64,000 nt of DNA from Agrypnia vestita (GCA_016648135.1 JADDOH010002244.1:1-64000), one strand, 5' to 3'; shown: positions 46,918 through 58,230, counted from the first letter of the stretch. Notes: generated by a model not told the origin, from the sequence alone. Numbers and translations are program-made.

Positions 46918-47989
46918 CAGGCGGACCTCGACTTTCGCACATAATTGGTTCCTGAAAATGTGTGCGAATGTTGAATGTTAGAAAGTAGAGGGAAGTAAAA
47001 CAAAAAAATTGTGTGTATTTTATAATATTTATATATCAAGTAAATATATCATGTTTAAGAGGCTTTAAAGTGGTTTAAGAGACATGTTTAAGTGGGGTTT
47101 GCGCGTGTTTCCCTTAAAAAGTTATCAAGAGTTAATTGTTTGCCACTCTTTTTCTTTTCTTCATATAACATTTTATAACATGCTATGTCTTTATTGATCG
47201 GCCTGTACACTCAAGATATGCATTCTCCAGATCGTGATCCCAATCACAATCTTCCATAATATTTAAAAATTTGTCAAGATGCATGAAGGCTTCATTCATA
47301 TTTTTCAGTATTAAAATCTTGATGATTTCATCAGCTTCTTCTTCCTCACTTTCATTATATATATTTCATTTAAATACTCATGTTGCTCAATTAAATATTA
47401 ATTTGTTAGAGGTTCTGAGTGAGATTTTATAATCTCATTAACATCCTCATTGGTAACATCTAAGTTTAGTTCATTAGGCGGACTATATCAAACTTTTATT
47501 TCAGCCCAAGCTATATATGTCCATGCGTTTTATACATTCTAGTTCTTCCAGAAATCTTTTAATGTAGACCTACCTTCCCTGTCAGTTGCCTCGATAGCCT
47601 GAGTCATTATTGACCTCATATAATTATCGTTTAAACATAGCTATCACCGTTTGGTCCATAGGCTGTATAAGGCAGGTAGTATTGGGAAGAAGAAACACAA
47701 CATTTATTTCCGCGTATAACTTCTGTAGAGATTTTGGGTGTCCTCGAGCATTGTCTAAGATTAATTATATTTTAAATGGTAAATTATCATCTTTCCTTCC
47801 TGCGCAAGACTAAATCTCTATCCTAGCTAGCTCACAAGCAAAGTGATGGGAGAAAGCAAGATGCAAGTGATGCCAGAATTCCACTTGCTTGTGAGCAAAC
47901 GAAAGGGGGATATCTTTACCCCACAGAGCGACAATGTGCGAAAAAGCGAATTGTGCGAAAGTCGATTGTTCGAAAGTCGAGGTCCGCCT
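46918..47989 (-). mobile_element. Pogo/Tigger deletion derivative
   Basis: The ends begin CAGGCGGACCTCGACTTTCG and the complement, with TA duplicated on both sides (46916-46917 and 47990-47991). This is the pogo/Tigger pattern. On the right side the end sequence is partly repeated (GTGCGAAAGTCGA, GTTCGAAAGTCGAGG). The length is 1,072 bp against more than 2 kb for a full element. The interior keeps part of the transposase on the minus strand. Confidence 0.9.
47170..47800 (-). pseudogene. Tigger transposase remnant (DDE part and C-terminus)
   Basis: On the minus strand, about 47800-47640 reads ILDNARGHPKSL, then NVVFLLPNTTCLIQPMDQTVI. This is the second catalytic aspartate and the third-aspartate block of pogo/Tigger transposases (family LDNAPGHP and PPNTTSLLQPMDQGVI). 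Near 47335-47200 it reads EAFMHLDKFLNIMED, the C-terminal helix found in this family. Stops and frame changes occur between them. The CENP-B-like DNA-binding region and first catalytic aspartate are missing. Confidence 0.8.
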
Positions 47990-48059
47990 GTATGTGTAAA
48001 ATTTTCATCTTAGAATACCCTTGTGTTCATTTGAGATTTGATTTAAAATTTGCTTTTGA

Positions 48060-48140
48060 CATATTTAAAAGGAAATATAGGAAACATGAATCTGTCGCCA
48101 GGCGGTGTCGGTCCTGGGCCGTGGAACCGCCGAATTGCTG
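48060..48140 (+). CDS. Candidate isolated exon
   Basis: An island of GC-rich sequence (48094-48140) sits between an acceptor-like ATATTTAAAAGGAAATATAG (to 48081) and a donor CAG|GTAAATA at 48152. An ATG at 48087 opens MNLSPGGVGPGPWNRR and continues to the donor. Codon-like GC-rich third positions contrast with the flanks. There is no recognisable homology and no partner exon found. It could instead be the edge of a repeat. Confidence 0.25.
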
Positions 48141-48154
48141 CATTAGTAAACAGG

Positions 48155-48540
48155 TAAATAAAAATTTTAAAATATACTGTTTTTTTTTTTACGCTGTAAT
48201 TATACATTGGTCAAGATTTTTTGTTCTGTGATGGATCATTTCCCAATTACTGTAAAAAAAATATATAATAAATATATGAAAACTTAATTTCAGACGTCTG
48301 AAATTGAGTTTGCAAATAAATTTTTGAAAAATCATTAAAAATACGTTTTACGAAAAAACATTGGCCATTATTATTAAAGAAAATGAGCAATTAGTAGCAT
48401 TAGTAGCTTTTTTATGTCGAGAGATACATTTCTAGAAAAGAAAATAGAAATCCTGTACCCATTAAAAGGGATTCGCATTTCATATTCTAGATATCATTGA
48501 GGTTAATGTGAAAGTTTCCATGCAAACGCTTACTGTGTCA
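48155..48540. other. AT-rich, no gene seen
   Basis: No supported feature. Confidence 0.4.
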
Positions 48541-48553
48541 GCGAGGTCGACGA

Positions 48554-48745
48554 GTGGCGTGCACTTTTTTTTACGTTGCTTTGGTGATCATGAGCTACCC
48601 CGGACTTTATCTATACGCTACAACCTTTTCGGCCAATCAGGTTGAAGATGCGGTCAGCGCGCCGTGCTGCCTTCCGCTCGCCGCTGAAGCGACGACTATT
48701 CTTTCGACGGTCGTTATAGCCTCTACAAGTAATATTCCTGACCCA
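48554..48745 (+). other. GC-rich island with 89-codon open frame
   Basis: Open from 48554 to 48823. The stretch MSYPGLYLYATTFSAN to ATTILSTVVIAST is GC-rich and hydrophobic. I do not recognise the product. A donor-like CAA|GTAATA at 48728 is weak. Coding potential is uncertain. Confidence 0.25.
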
Positions 48746-48829
48746 ACACGCAAAGATTGCGCTAATAAGTCACAACATCGAACAGTGGGTAATACTTTCA
48801 ACCTGTATTACCCACTGCATTAGCATTTC

Positions 48830-50060
48830 TGAACACATTTATTTACACTGTCTTATACGTGACATACACTGAGCTTCCGGTCGCGTGAAAATTATTTTCT
48901 TTCCTCATCATCATTTCCTTTTCATCCTCACAACCAACCCACCATTACTACTATCGATGCTATATATGTACGATAAGTTGTATCACTGGAAGTTTAATTC
49001 ATCTGAAAGACAAACACTCATAAGGAGCATGTTTTTGTATAACTGAGTGAATTCTTTCCGTTCACAAAAAAAGTCAAAAAGTTCTGAAATGAAAATATTA
49101 ATTTATATAAAATAATGTCACTTTTATCCTTACAAGGCTACTGTTAGTCGTTTTGACTAACATGGTGAACATTTGTTGCTTTCTCTTTCGAAATATTGAG
49201 TATGTTGCGTTGATTTTCCGTGTCAACGCGGTCACCGACAGGACATTTCAAGGAGCGGTTGCGTCACGTTGGTTAGCGCCGCCATTTTCGATATATGAAT
49301 TACTTGCTAGTAGAATCGACTAACAAAGAGTCAATTTGTAACTTTTTTGTTAAACGATAAATTTTGTAGTATTTATTTAGTTTAAAGGTTTAAAATATTC
49401 ATTCGAGTTTAAAACAGTTTTACAGAGCACAGAGAGGATTATTGAAGAATACTAAAACAATATTGAAATGGACGAAAAACACCCACCATTAGAAAAGAGG
49501 TGTATCCACAACTTCTTCAACCAATAACGGATCTGCGAACATTTTTAACGATATAAGTATCCCACATATTATTTTTTAGTTGGCAGTTTTTTTCATCAGT
49601 CATCATGAAGGTTGAATATCATTCGATCAAGCATTATTCCGTGGTGAAAATATTAATATTTGATTCACTAAAAAGATCACTATAATCAGCTCGCTGTAAT
49701 TATTGTTCATGAACTAAAAATTAGTAGTAAGTAGGGGTGTAGTAGATCAATTGACATGTTTTGAAATGTGTATTGCCGATGAGGTATTATAATAATAAAT
49801 AATGAAAATATTGATAAGAGAAGAATTTGTGCTTTTTGTAATTATAAAAAGCATCATACGACAAAGTAATGGTGTAAAAATTGCTATCCAATGGAACGCA
49901 TGGAACACAAGGTAAAAATGTCTTAATTGTACCAAATATGTTTTATATTCTTATGTTTTAGCAATTATTATTTATGATTAATTAAGTTAAAAATAAGAAT
50001 ATTATATTCAAAAACACATTCTTATTGTGAAGTTTCAATTTTTCAGAAAAAATTCTGTGA
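48830..50060. other. Intergenic, no gene seen
   Basis: A short GC-rich patch at 49220-49290 contains GCGCCGCCATTTTCG, which could belong to a promoter, but no exon follows it. Confidence 0.4.
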
Positions 50061-50064
50061 AATT

Positions 50065-50281
50065 TAAAACCAAATTTATCAATTAATTAGAAAGAAATAC
50101 AGAAAAATCAAATCCACGAAAAAATATTTGGCTGCTACCAGCATTCGAACCACGAATTTCCTCCTATCCGGGTCAGGGATAGGAGGAGATCCGTGGTTCG
50201 AATCCCGGTAGCAGTCAAATATTTTTTCGTGGATTTGATTTTTCTGTACGTCTTTCTAATTGACTAATAAATTTGGTTTTA
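50065..50281. mobile_element. Foldback pair of tRNA-SINE 3' halves
   Basis: Two 105-bp arms (50065-50169 and 50177-50281) are inverted copies with about 12 mismatches, no indels and a 7-nt spacer. Each arm contains the T-arm/B-box half of a tRNA-like SINE (GATCCGTGGTTCGAATCCCG on the right arm), a CAGTC/CAAATATTTTTTCGTGGA body and an AT-rich tail ending in AAATTTGGTTTTA. The head half is missing on both sides. Confidence 0.85.
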
Positions 50282-50289
50282 TAAGAATA

Positions 50290-51165
50290 TTATTTTTGGT
50301 TCGTAACATACATTAACAGATTTTTAAGACTGTTGGTTAGGACCTCAATAAAAAAAGAGATTAATGTTCATTTTTGTAACTTAAAAAAAATAAATTAAAA
50401 CTACATATTCTCTTATTTTTTCTGTAAAAGTACATGAGAATTAAAATTAGTGAGTCGAATCGATAATAAAAAGCCACGACATATAAAAAATAATAAGAGC
50501 ATTCTAGTATTAAAGAATATTTTTGAGCAGTTTTGCATTTGACGTCTTATCAGGCGGAGAAGTGTAGTCGGAATACCGTGCAGCAAGACAAACGAAGTAG
50601 GGTTTGAAGCACGTTTGGGGCAGATTTTGCGAATAAAGTTATGCATAGCTTTTTTCATTGTATGGAGTGCACGCTGCTTGTGTCAATATTCACATGTCTC
50701 TCAGCGCTTTGTTTGATTATTCTTCATATATCCTTATCTAATTACAAACTTTTATCTTAATCGATTGCAATTGTAGGTTTTCCCATCATTGTAAATATAA
50801 AACTATCCACTGAGATTATAAAAGATACCACTTTTTCCTATTTTTTTACTTCTTGACCGATTATCTTTTACGAATTTTCTGACATCACATATCAAAAAAA
50901 AAATTTGCGACATTATGAATCATAATTTTTTTAAATTTAGGTACACATTTTTGTACCCGGTTGACTATGTCATCGTTTAAAAATTATGTATTTCTCAACA
51001 CTAGGAGTACGTAGTGTTTGTCCTTCACCAGTTGCTAACGGACATTATTTATTATTAAGTCACTGCATGCAATATGTACTATTAAAACAATCGTATGATA
51101 TGATAAAATTACGTATTTATTAGAGAGTGCTGAACGCTCGGGGCTAACAATTTGTATAAACATCA
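50290..51165. other. AT-rich, no gene seen
   Basis: No supported feature; the 81-codon minus-strand frame at 50413-50658 resembles nothing known. Confidence 0.4.
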
Positions 51166-51197
51166 TATTATTCGGCCGTATTCTGAAATAACCAATA

Positions 51198-51910
51198 CAG
51201 TAGAGCCTCGATAATCCGTACTTAGGCTAATCCGAACGTCTCTATAATCCGAACTACCCAATGATCCCCTCTCTGTCGTGGCGGCGGTTGACATCATATT
51301 TTTCTGTAGTTACATAAGAGCTATCGATAAAAAAATCATAGAAGCCTCTTTGACCTGAACAATTCAATGCAACAGATGACGTTTCAGATGAAAGCGACGA
51401 TAGCTTTGACGCTAAAGACGATCTTCCAATCAGAGTTTTCAGAAACTGTGGGTACACAGAAAAAAACTATTTTCACCTTCCTGTCAAATAAAGAGAAGAA
51501 TTTGGTAGAACCCGGAACTGACGATGAGATTGTAGCCTGACTCAAGCAAGGGACTCAAGAGTCTGAAAATGACTCTTCTATTGACGATTGTTCTACTCAA
51601 AATGTCAAGAAAATTTCCCATACTCAAGCTATATCAGCACTTAATATTTGCTTGCACTGGGCAGACGAAAATGAGCTGTCGTTATCCGAAAAGATGTTGC
51701 TTCGTAAACTAAGAGACATAGCTTTATATTGGTTGATAAGTAGAACCCGCCTCACTAAAATGAATGAGTTTATGACTTAGTGAATGTATTTTGTTGTTTC
51801 TTAAATATAATTTTCTAAAAGAAACAGCAGTTTTATTTATTTATTTAACATACTAAAATCTGACTCTCCGTGAGTCCGAACAGGGGTAGGTTTTTGGCTG
51901 TTCGGATTAT
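51198..51910 (+). mobile_element. Tigger element nested in MITE
   Basis: The left terminus is CAGTAGAGCCTCGATAATCCG directly after a TA, as expected for pogo/Tigger. Inverted matching sequence (GTTCGGATTAT) lies at 51900-51910, but the last bases of the right end, complementary to CAGTAGAGCCTCG, are missing. The insertion therefore lost its right tip together with about 10 bp of the host MITE. Confidence 0.75.
51500..51780 (+). pseudogene. Tigger/jerky-type transposase C-terminus
   Basis: The frame from about 51511 reads EPGTDDEIVA, a stop, then an acidic stretch, then SHTQAISALNICLHWADE, then LLRKLRDIALYWL and ends RTRLTKMNEFMT before a TAG. This matches the C-terminal tail of Tigger/jerky transposases (SH-EAL--LE--L-YVEQ, LLRRLRDIA, LKQT-ITDFF). 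The DDE domain and DNA-binding domain are absent. Confidence 0.7.
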
Positions 51911-52539
51911 CTGTATCTTGAGAGTTATTGTATAACATTTTAATGCCGCCACATTTGACGTTTTTAGTTTGACAGGTTTTAAATTAATGAGTTAAATCAA
52001 TCAGAAAGCTTTAAAACAATGTTAAAGCATTCACAATTATAAATAATTAGCTTTCTAATTGATTGAATTCATTAATTTTAAACCTGTCAAACTTAAAAAA
52101 TTAAAATCGGCGGCATTACAGTGTTATACAATAACTGTCAAGATACAGGAATAGCAATATTGCTTATTTCAGAATACGGCCGAATGTAGGTATAAACTTA
52201 TTCGTATAAACTGTGTGTTTCAAACTATGCATTGATTTCTCGCGTGTCAATTGTCGCTTCAATGCGATGATCATTATTATAAATATAATGTATTCGTGTA
52301 ATGTTGAAAATTCTTATGCAATTAATTCCTAACTGAATGTTTCTTAAGGGAAAATGTGGTTTACTGAATAAATTGCAAAATCATTAAATATATTTTCTTT
52401 AAAAAATAACAGTATTTGAAATATATTTGAATATAAATGTATGCAAAATTATAGAAGTTAGCATAATAATTCTATCAACATACATATCAAAAATTACAAT
52501 AAAAAAACACACGACGTAAAGTCAAGGTTGTCAAATAAA

Positions 52540-52600
52540 ATTTATTTTATTTATTTATTTATTTATTTATTTATGTATTCATATGTATTTATATAGGAAT
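52540..52600. repeat. (TTTA)n microsatellite
   Basis: About eight TTTA units. Flanks 52190-52990 are AT-rich with no gene seen. Confidence 0.8.
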
Positions 52601-53054
52601 GTATTCACATTTTGTCTCACAATTCTTATAATTTTTTCGGAACAGTGTATACATCGATGAACAGATATAAAGGCGTTCATAAATATGATGTCCAAATTAA
52701 TAAAACAAGAGCTTATTAATTATTTGAAATCATAATTTATACTAAATTACTATAATTAATCATTTTAATTAATATTTTCGTGGAGATTACAAGCACTTTT
52801 TATTATAATTAAATTTTGTAAGACAACTTGATCGTTATTAAGTGGTTTTCTTAATATTATATACATATTTACAATATTACATTGATTTAAATTTAATTTT
52901 CTATATTTATATTACTAATAATACGTATTTTTTATAATGTTACGTATATTGTGTACTATACTAACTATTTTAAATTCAAGGTGATGTTACCATGTGCGTA
53001 AACATCTTCCGCATTTATCATTGATCTCGTCTGCCTGTTATACCCTTTCTTTAT

Positions 53055-53113
<59 letters not shown>

Positions 53114-53160
53114 GTCATATATATATGGATAACATATATATTATATATATATATATATGT
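53055..53160. repeat. (TA)n microsatellite
   Basis: A pure TA run of about 45 bp and then interrupted TA blocks. A hairpin ACCCGCG-T-CACGCGGGT lies just downstream, at 53211-53228. The region 53230-53960 is AT-rich with no gene seen. Confidence 0.9.
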
Positions 53161-53964
53161 TATATTTAAGGTTTTCGCGGATAAAAGATGACGAACTACT
53201 TTCTGGGGGAACCCGCGTCACGCGGGTGTAACAGTGTAAGTTATCAGATTCGAATATATAGACTTGTTTCCTAACATATTTCACATTGAAACAAATTTTA
53301 ATGTATAAATAATAAGAAAAACAAACAAAAATAAACGACAATAACAATAGTCATAGAATGGAAAAAATGAATATAAGGAAGTAAGGAAAAACTAATGAAT
53401 AATAACATTATGAAACGAATATACTGAAAATATATGACAATAAGAGAATAAAACAAAGATATTATTAGATAGTCGTGTGAAACTTCATTCATATCTTGCT
53501 TCGCAGTGCATTTTTTATGTATTTGGTTATTAATATAAGGAATAATAGAAAAGACGAAACGAATTTCTAGAATTAAAAATAAATTTTATTCAATATACCT
53601 AACTATGATATGATAATAAATCATAATAACGAAACAGATTTTTTTTTACATTTGCATTTTAGATTATTTTGAAAATTAACATGTTTGATAATGAATGGGC
53701 CCACTTATGATAAACGCGATTCTATGAATAAAACAGCAAAAACATAGGTTTATTTTATATGTGCGTCTATGGCGTGAAGTGTCAAAAATGTATCATTTTA
53801 AAATTTAAAATAACTGATTTTAAACCAGCTAATGGAAAAATTTGACTTCATTTATGTAATCAGGACTCTTTATTACACTAGAAAAAAAATTTTTTTCATA
53901 AAATTTGTGATACGTTTGTATTCTGAACTTATTCCCAAATATAAAAACAAATAATTAAAAAGTG

Positions 53965-54050
53965 AGTACCTATTCTTTTTTATTATGATAATGATAATGA
54001 TTTTGTTCCAGCGTAACCAGTATGAGACCTGGTCCGTATTATAATCGTAA
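53965..54050 (-). repeat. LINE 3' end fragment, second copy
   Basis: Inverted, diverged partner of 46490-46566, sharing GCGTAACCAG and GACCTGGTCCG and starting with an ATT/ATG-rich simple tract. Confidence 0.45.
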
Positions 54051-54414
54051 TAAATTAAAGGTCATGGAAATATTTCTAGTTTATAATAAACAACTGTTCT
54101 ATAATTCTTACTTTACGACTCTTTGGACTCGACAAAACAACTATAATAGAATGTTATTGCTGTAATAGTGTCATGAAATTAATTATATACTAATTACAGG
54201 ATAATTCAAATTTGTTTCGGTCAATTCAACTCTCACTGCCTATGATTTTTTTATCTCGCATTTCCTGAAAAGTTAGTTTATTTATACATAATAATAAGTA
54301 TAATAATCCGGCTCAACTATATTATTTATACCTATTTAGTAAATGTGCAATATCATGGAACATGATGTATTTTCAAATACTAAGTAAGATATACTTATTA
54401 CTATTATTTCTCTA

Positions 54415-54620
54415 GTTTTTTTCGTTTAAAAAAATAGAAATGCAAACATAAAATACGTGTTGCATCATTATTCTAACAATTTTCAAATTAAACTAAACGC
54501 TTGTACAATGAATAGAGAGAGGACTAACTTAGTGTGTCCTGGAATGGGGCTTGAACCACCGACCACTGGATAACATGCTGAGCGTCATAACCATTTCATC
54601 AACAAGCTAATCAATAGTTT
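54415..54620 (-). mobile_element. tRNA-derived SINE, copy 2
   Basis: Same family and orientation as 15050-15245: shared body blocks (AAACGCTTGTACAATGA, GGACTAACTT) and a tRNA-like head at 54615-54535 with a B box GGTTCAAGCCCC. More diverged than copy 1. Confidence 0.7.
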
Positions 54621-54624
54621 AGTA

Positions 54625-55785
54625 TTGCATTTAATTAAAGTAGGTACAGTTATTGAGATAAAAAAAATATTGTAAATAAATACGTATATTCTCATTGAAG
54701 GTAGGTGGGGTTTATTTCGTTTTTCGGGCTCGCGAGTTTCGGTTTCGTTTAGTTAAGGAAATATATAATATTTTGTACTGTATCCACACCTAAAGATAAC
54801 GTTAAAAATACAGACAACGCTTTGTATTAAAACGCTTCACTCAAGATTTAACATCTATACATAAAACAACATAAAACAACATCTAATAGTAAAATATTTA
54901 AAAATATAGATACATTTTTTTATATTTAAAAAATGTTTTAATAACATTTCATAACTATAAATATAATTTTGTTTACTGTAGGTAATGTAGATATGTATAT
55001 GATATGTAGATGAAAATAAATATGGTTTTTCTTCAATAAATAAAATTAATCCCTCTTTCCACCAGACTGAATCTAATATTGTTTTAATTAGGTAGGTCCA
55101 ATTAATATTTTCTAATATTTGAATTATATGTTAACTAAGAACATAACAGACTTCTTAGGTGGAATTGGAACAATGGAACTACGACTGACAACGCTGCAGC
55201 AGATGTTGGCAGTATCGATCCTAAGGCGATACGATAATCTCTAGCATGGTCTAGGCATTGTGGAGATTATCGAGGTGATACATGTAATAGAGTAATATAC
55301 TCAGATGAAAACGAAGGTACAAATGGAGCTGCAGTTATGCTATGAATATTATAATATGAAAAAGGGTTAATAATCGATCCAAAGTATTTTCGGCAGACAA
55401 GCAGACACTACGAGTTAAAAGAAAGGGAGTAAAAAACTACACAACAATAAATTTCAGTGAAAGAAGTGCCACGGTAGATAAAGCAACAGTTAATAAATGC
55501 AATTATGCAAGTGTAGATCCTGAAGATAAATATAAGACAATATAAATATAAGAATAATAAATTTTTATACAAATAATAAAAATAAAAGTAATCTTTCTAT
55601 GGTAAAACATTTCAGTGCTGTATTAAGAGAAGGTATGTGTTTAATACAAAAACAAAGACTGTTTATAGGGGTGGATCGCTGATTACTTCTGGGAGATCGT
55701 CAAATGAAAGAGTATTGATGGTCCGGAGGTAGAAACAGGAATGAGGCCTGATTTTTTTATCTCCACATTTATTTCTTTATAGAAT
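54625..55785. other. Intergenic, no gene seen
   Basis: Positions 55140-55500 are slightly GC-richer, but no frame longer than 60 codons or known motif was found. Confidence 0.4.
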
Positions 55786-55792
55786 ACCGTGT

Positions 55793-56001
55793 AGCCTGGC
55801 TTGAGTGGGTATTTACGCTGTTCCCACTCAGCCAGGCCGGTGCACCACGGTGGTGGGGGCACAATTTTACCCCCTCCATATATATTTTAACATAATTCAA
55901 TACCCTCTGGTGACATCGGTACCGTGCCAAAGTCGCCATTTTATTAAACAAAAATTCAATACCCTCTGGCGACATCGGAACCGTGCCGAAGTCGCCATTT
56001 T
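55793..56001. repeat. Hairpin plus 59-bp tandem duplication
   Basis: GCCTGGCTTGAGTGGG (55794-55809) pairs with CCCACTCAGCCAGGC (55824-55838) around a 14-nt loop. Downstream, the 49-bp block 55894-55942 (ATTCAATACCCTCTGG... AGTCGCCATTTT) repeats at 55953-56001 with four or five changes. Two overlapping open frames on opposite strands here are shadows of this structure. Confidence 0.75.
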
Positions 56002-56004
56002 CAC

Positions 56005-57290
56005 ACAAAATACAAAAATTACAAAATATGAGGGGCACATTTCAGGGATGTCAATAAAATCTGGATTTCTTCAAATCCTGTACGGAACAGTATGAGTGGG
56101 AAAATGTTTGAGAAAATCTGCTTTGGCACACGAACAAAAGACGCAAAACACTAGTACAATTTTTTAAAATAAAATGTCTCAAACATACTGTTTAAACTAC
56201 CTAAGAGAATGCTATTCATGAACTTTACATGAAAAATGGCAGGTAAACCGTATCCTGGGGCTGATTTGGGTACTTATTAAAAAAAAACAAAAGAGAAAGC
56301 CAATAAGATCAAAAAAATATTAAAATGTAGGTACCTATTTTGAAATAACGAGTTGACTTTAACAAAATAAAATCTGAAAAAATGAATAGTTATTGGATGA
56401 TGGATTCATAAAAACTGGTCAAGAAGATTAATTATTACATGGTGTTATCAAGAAAATATAAAAATACAAAAGAAAAGAAAAAAAAACTAGATTAGATTGA
56501 ATAATTTAAAAAAAAAAAAAGCTCTTAGGAAGATTAAATGAGTATCATATAGAAAATTTGCAGATCCCTATAACATCAATATTGAAATTTTAAGAATAGC
56601 AGTAAAAACTAAAAATAAAGAAATCTTTTTGGTGAATATATCTACAAAATATGAACGCTAATCAAAACAAAATTTCAAATTTACAAAGCTACAGATGCTA
56701 ATACCGAAAAAAAATACCTACATTACACTAAAACGAGCAAAATGCACTTTTTAATTGCAAATGTCGCCAGAACATTACTAGAAATAACATTGATGAATTG
56801 AATAAAAGATAAATTGAAAAATTTTGATTTAGAAAATGAAAACAAACTAGGATTGCGTTATTCGCCTCATGTTTAACAGTAGATAAAATACTTTAAATTA
56901 GCAATGACACCATTCTAGATTTTATTACTAACTTAAAATGGCGTGATCTTAAATTAATTAATAATAATAAAACACTATTTGACTAATATATTCATATATT
57001 CGATATCGTATCGAATTTTATACATTTTTCAATTATTCGTTTGTCTTTCCGAGGCAGACATCACATAATAACACTTACGTTTAAATGTATTCAGTTTTCG
57101 ATTTTCTTTGATCTTTTGTAATAATGTTAATATCATGGTTATATTTTTTATTTTTGTTTACATAATATGCTCAAGGTGCGTACTGTAACAAAATCAAGGC
57201 CATAATGATCTAGTGTTTAGTGAAAATATTTTACTAGATTATTATTTTTTCATTTTATTCAAATTTATATACTCTGTAGAAATAACATGT
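56005..57290. other. AT-rich; possible old LINE traces
   Basis: Near 56780-56870 a frame reads RTLLEITLMN, stop, IKDKLKNFDLENENKLGLR, loosely like the RT region IKNKLE---EEQNGFR of LINEs. Too weak for a firm call. Confidence 0.25.
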
Positions 57291-57294
57291 AGAA

Positions 57295-57886
57295 ACATAA
57301 TATAAATAAATAAAACTGATAAAGAAAACAACGCAACTTTTCTAAATAAGGTTGTAACCTAGTTTAGAATCAGAAAAAATCTAATTAATGCATAGCTAAG
57401 AGGTAAATGGTTGGATTAGCTTTGGCACTTAATTTTAAAATCATATTAATTTAATTAATATAAATTAACTTTGTTTAAACCACTTATTTATTGAAAAAAA
57501 TCAACATGTTTCAAAGCCAATGGCTTCTTCATCAGGAAAACAAAAATAATATTTAAAAATCGAAGTATAGATCAAAAGTTATATATGGAAAATAATAATA
57601 TAAAGTACCTAATTAATATGAAAATAAATTTAAAAGATAACTATTTGTGCCAAAGCTAATCCAACCATTTACCTCTTAGCTATGCATTAATTAGATTTTT
57701 TCTGATTCTAAACTAGGTAACAACCTTATTTAGAAAAGTTGCGTTGTTTTCTTTATCAGTTTTATTTATTTATATTATGTTTAAATATTATTTTTGTTTT
57801 CCTGATGAAGAAGCCATTGGCTTTGAAACATGTTGATTTTTTTCAATAAATAAGTGGTTTTAAACAAAGTTAATTTATATTAATTA
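57295..57886. mobile_element. Permuted inverted repeat, possibly Penelope-like
   Basis: Two blocks, A (57295-57428) and B (57454-57557), are followed by inverted copies A' (57647-57780) and B' (57780-57886). The order is A-B-A'-B', not the A-B-B'-A' of a palindrome. Arms are above 93% identical. B and B' contain the hammerhead-like core CTGATGA (57802-57808 plus; 57535-57529 minus), a stem AAGCC/GGCTT and GAAAC. Such cores and inverted terminal copies are known in Penelope-like elements, but stem III is not convincing. No RT or GIY-YIG domain is present. Confidence 0.65.
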
Positions 57887-58025
57887 TAATTATGTTACCA
57901 CAAAATAAATTTGCTACATTTGAAGAAGAACATATTAATTTAATAAATCGAGACTTAATATGAGTTCTAATTGTATTATGTATGTTTTACAAAGATGTGT
58001 TGGAAAAATAGTGAAAGATAATGAA

Positions 58026-58046
58026 TGTCCACAAAGTCCCTGAAAT
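58026..58046 (-). promoter_or_regulatory. Possible NF-kappaB-like site
   Basis: The minus strand reads CAGGGACTTTGTGG, matching GGGACTTTCC at eight of ten positions. It lies about 150 bp upstream of the secreted-protein gene's start site. A single imperfect site is weak evidence. Confidence 0.2.
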
Positions 58047-58159
58047 GAATTGAGGACGTGAATGACCGTACGGTGCACATCAACACAAATACACTACCTG
58101 TACATCCTGCGAGCAGCCAGAACCGGCCCCCACTTGCTAATATTTTCAACACCCGCTGG

Positions 58160-58230
58160 TATAAAAGAGAATATTTCTTATCGCTTTGGGTCATTTAGTC
58201 AGTGATGTAGGATACATAAACATAGTAAAG
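58160..58230 (+). promoter_or_regulatory. TATA box, initiator and non-coding exon 1
   Basis: TATAAAAG lies at 58160-58167. The initiator TCATTT (58191-58196, matching the arthropod TCAKTY) puts +1 at about 58193, 33 bp downstream. A second candidate, TCAGTG, is at 58199. Exon 1 runs to 58230, where AAAG|GTGAGT is a consensus donor. Exon 1 contains ATGTAG at 58204-58209, a start codon directly followed by a stop. GATAAG (minus) lies at 58181-58176. Confidence 0.65.

Larger units (their letters stand above)
51170..52185. mobile_element. MITE split by a Tigger insertion
   Basis: The outer ends are ATTCGGCCGTATTCTGAAATAA (51170) and its complement (to 52185). The right part, 51911-52185, shares AATAACTGTCAAGATACAG and the internal ATTGATTGAATTCATTAATT with the intact relative at 706-1020. 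The left part is cut after CCAATA at 51197, where a Tigger begins. Confidence 0.75.

Noticed and set aside
53055..53347. Tyr/Ile-rich frames on both strands
   Set aside because: They are translations of a TA microsatellite.
55769..56095. Two overlapping open frames of 89 and 96 codons
   Set aside because: They lie on opposite strands over the hairpin and tandem duplication and mirror that structure.
57509..57828. Active hammerhead ribozymes
   Set aside because: The CTGATGA and GAAA boxes and a short stem II are present, but I could not form a convincing stem III with the required cleavage-site base. Kept only as a Penelope-like hint.
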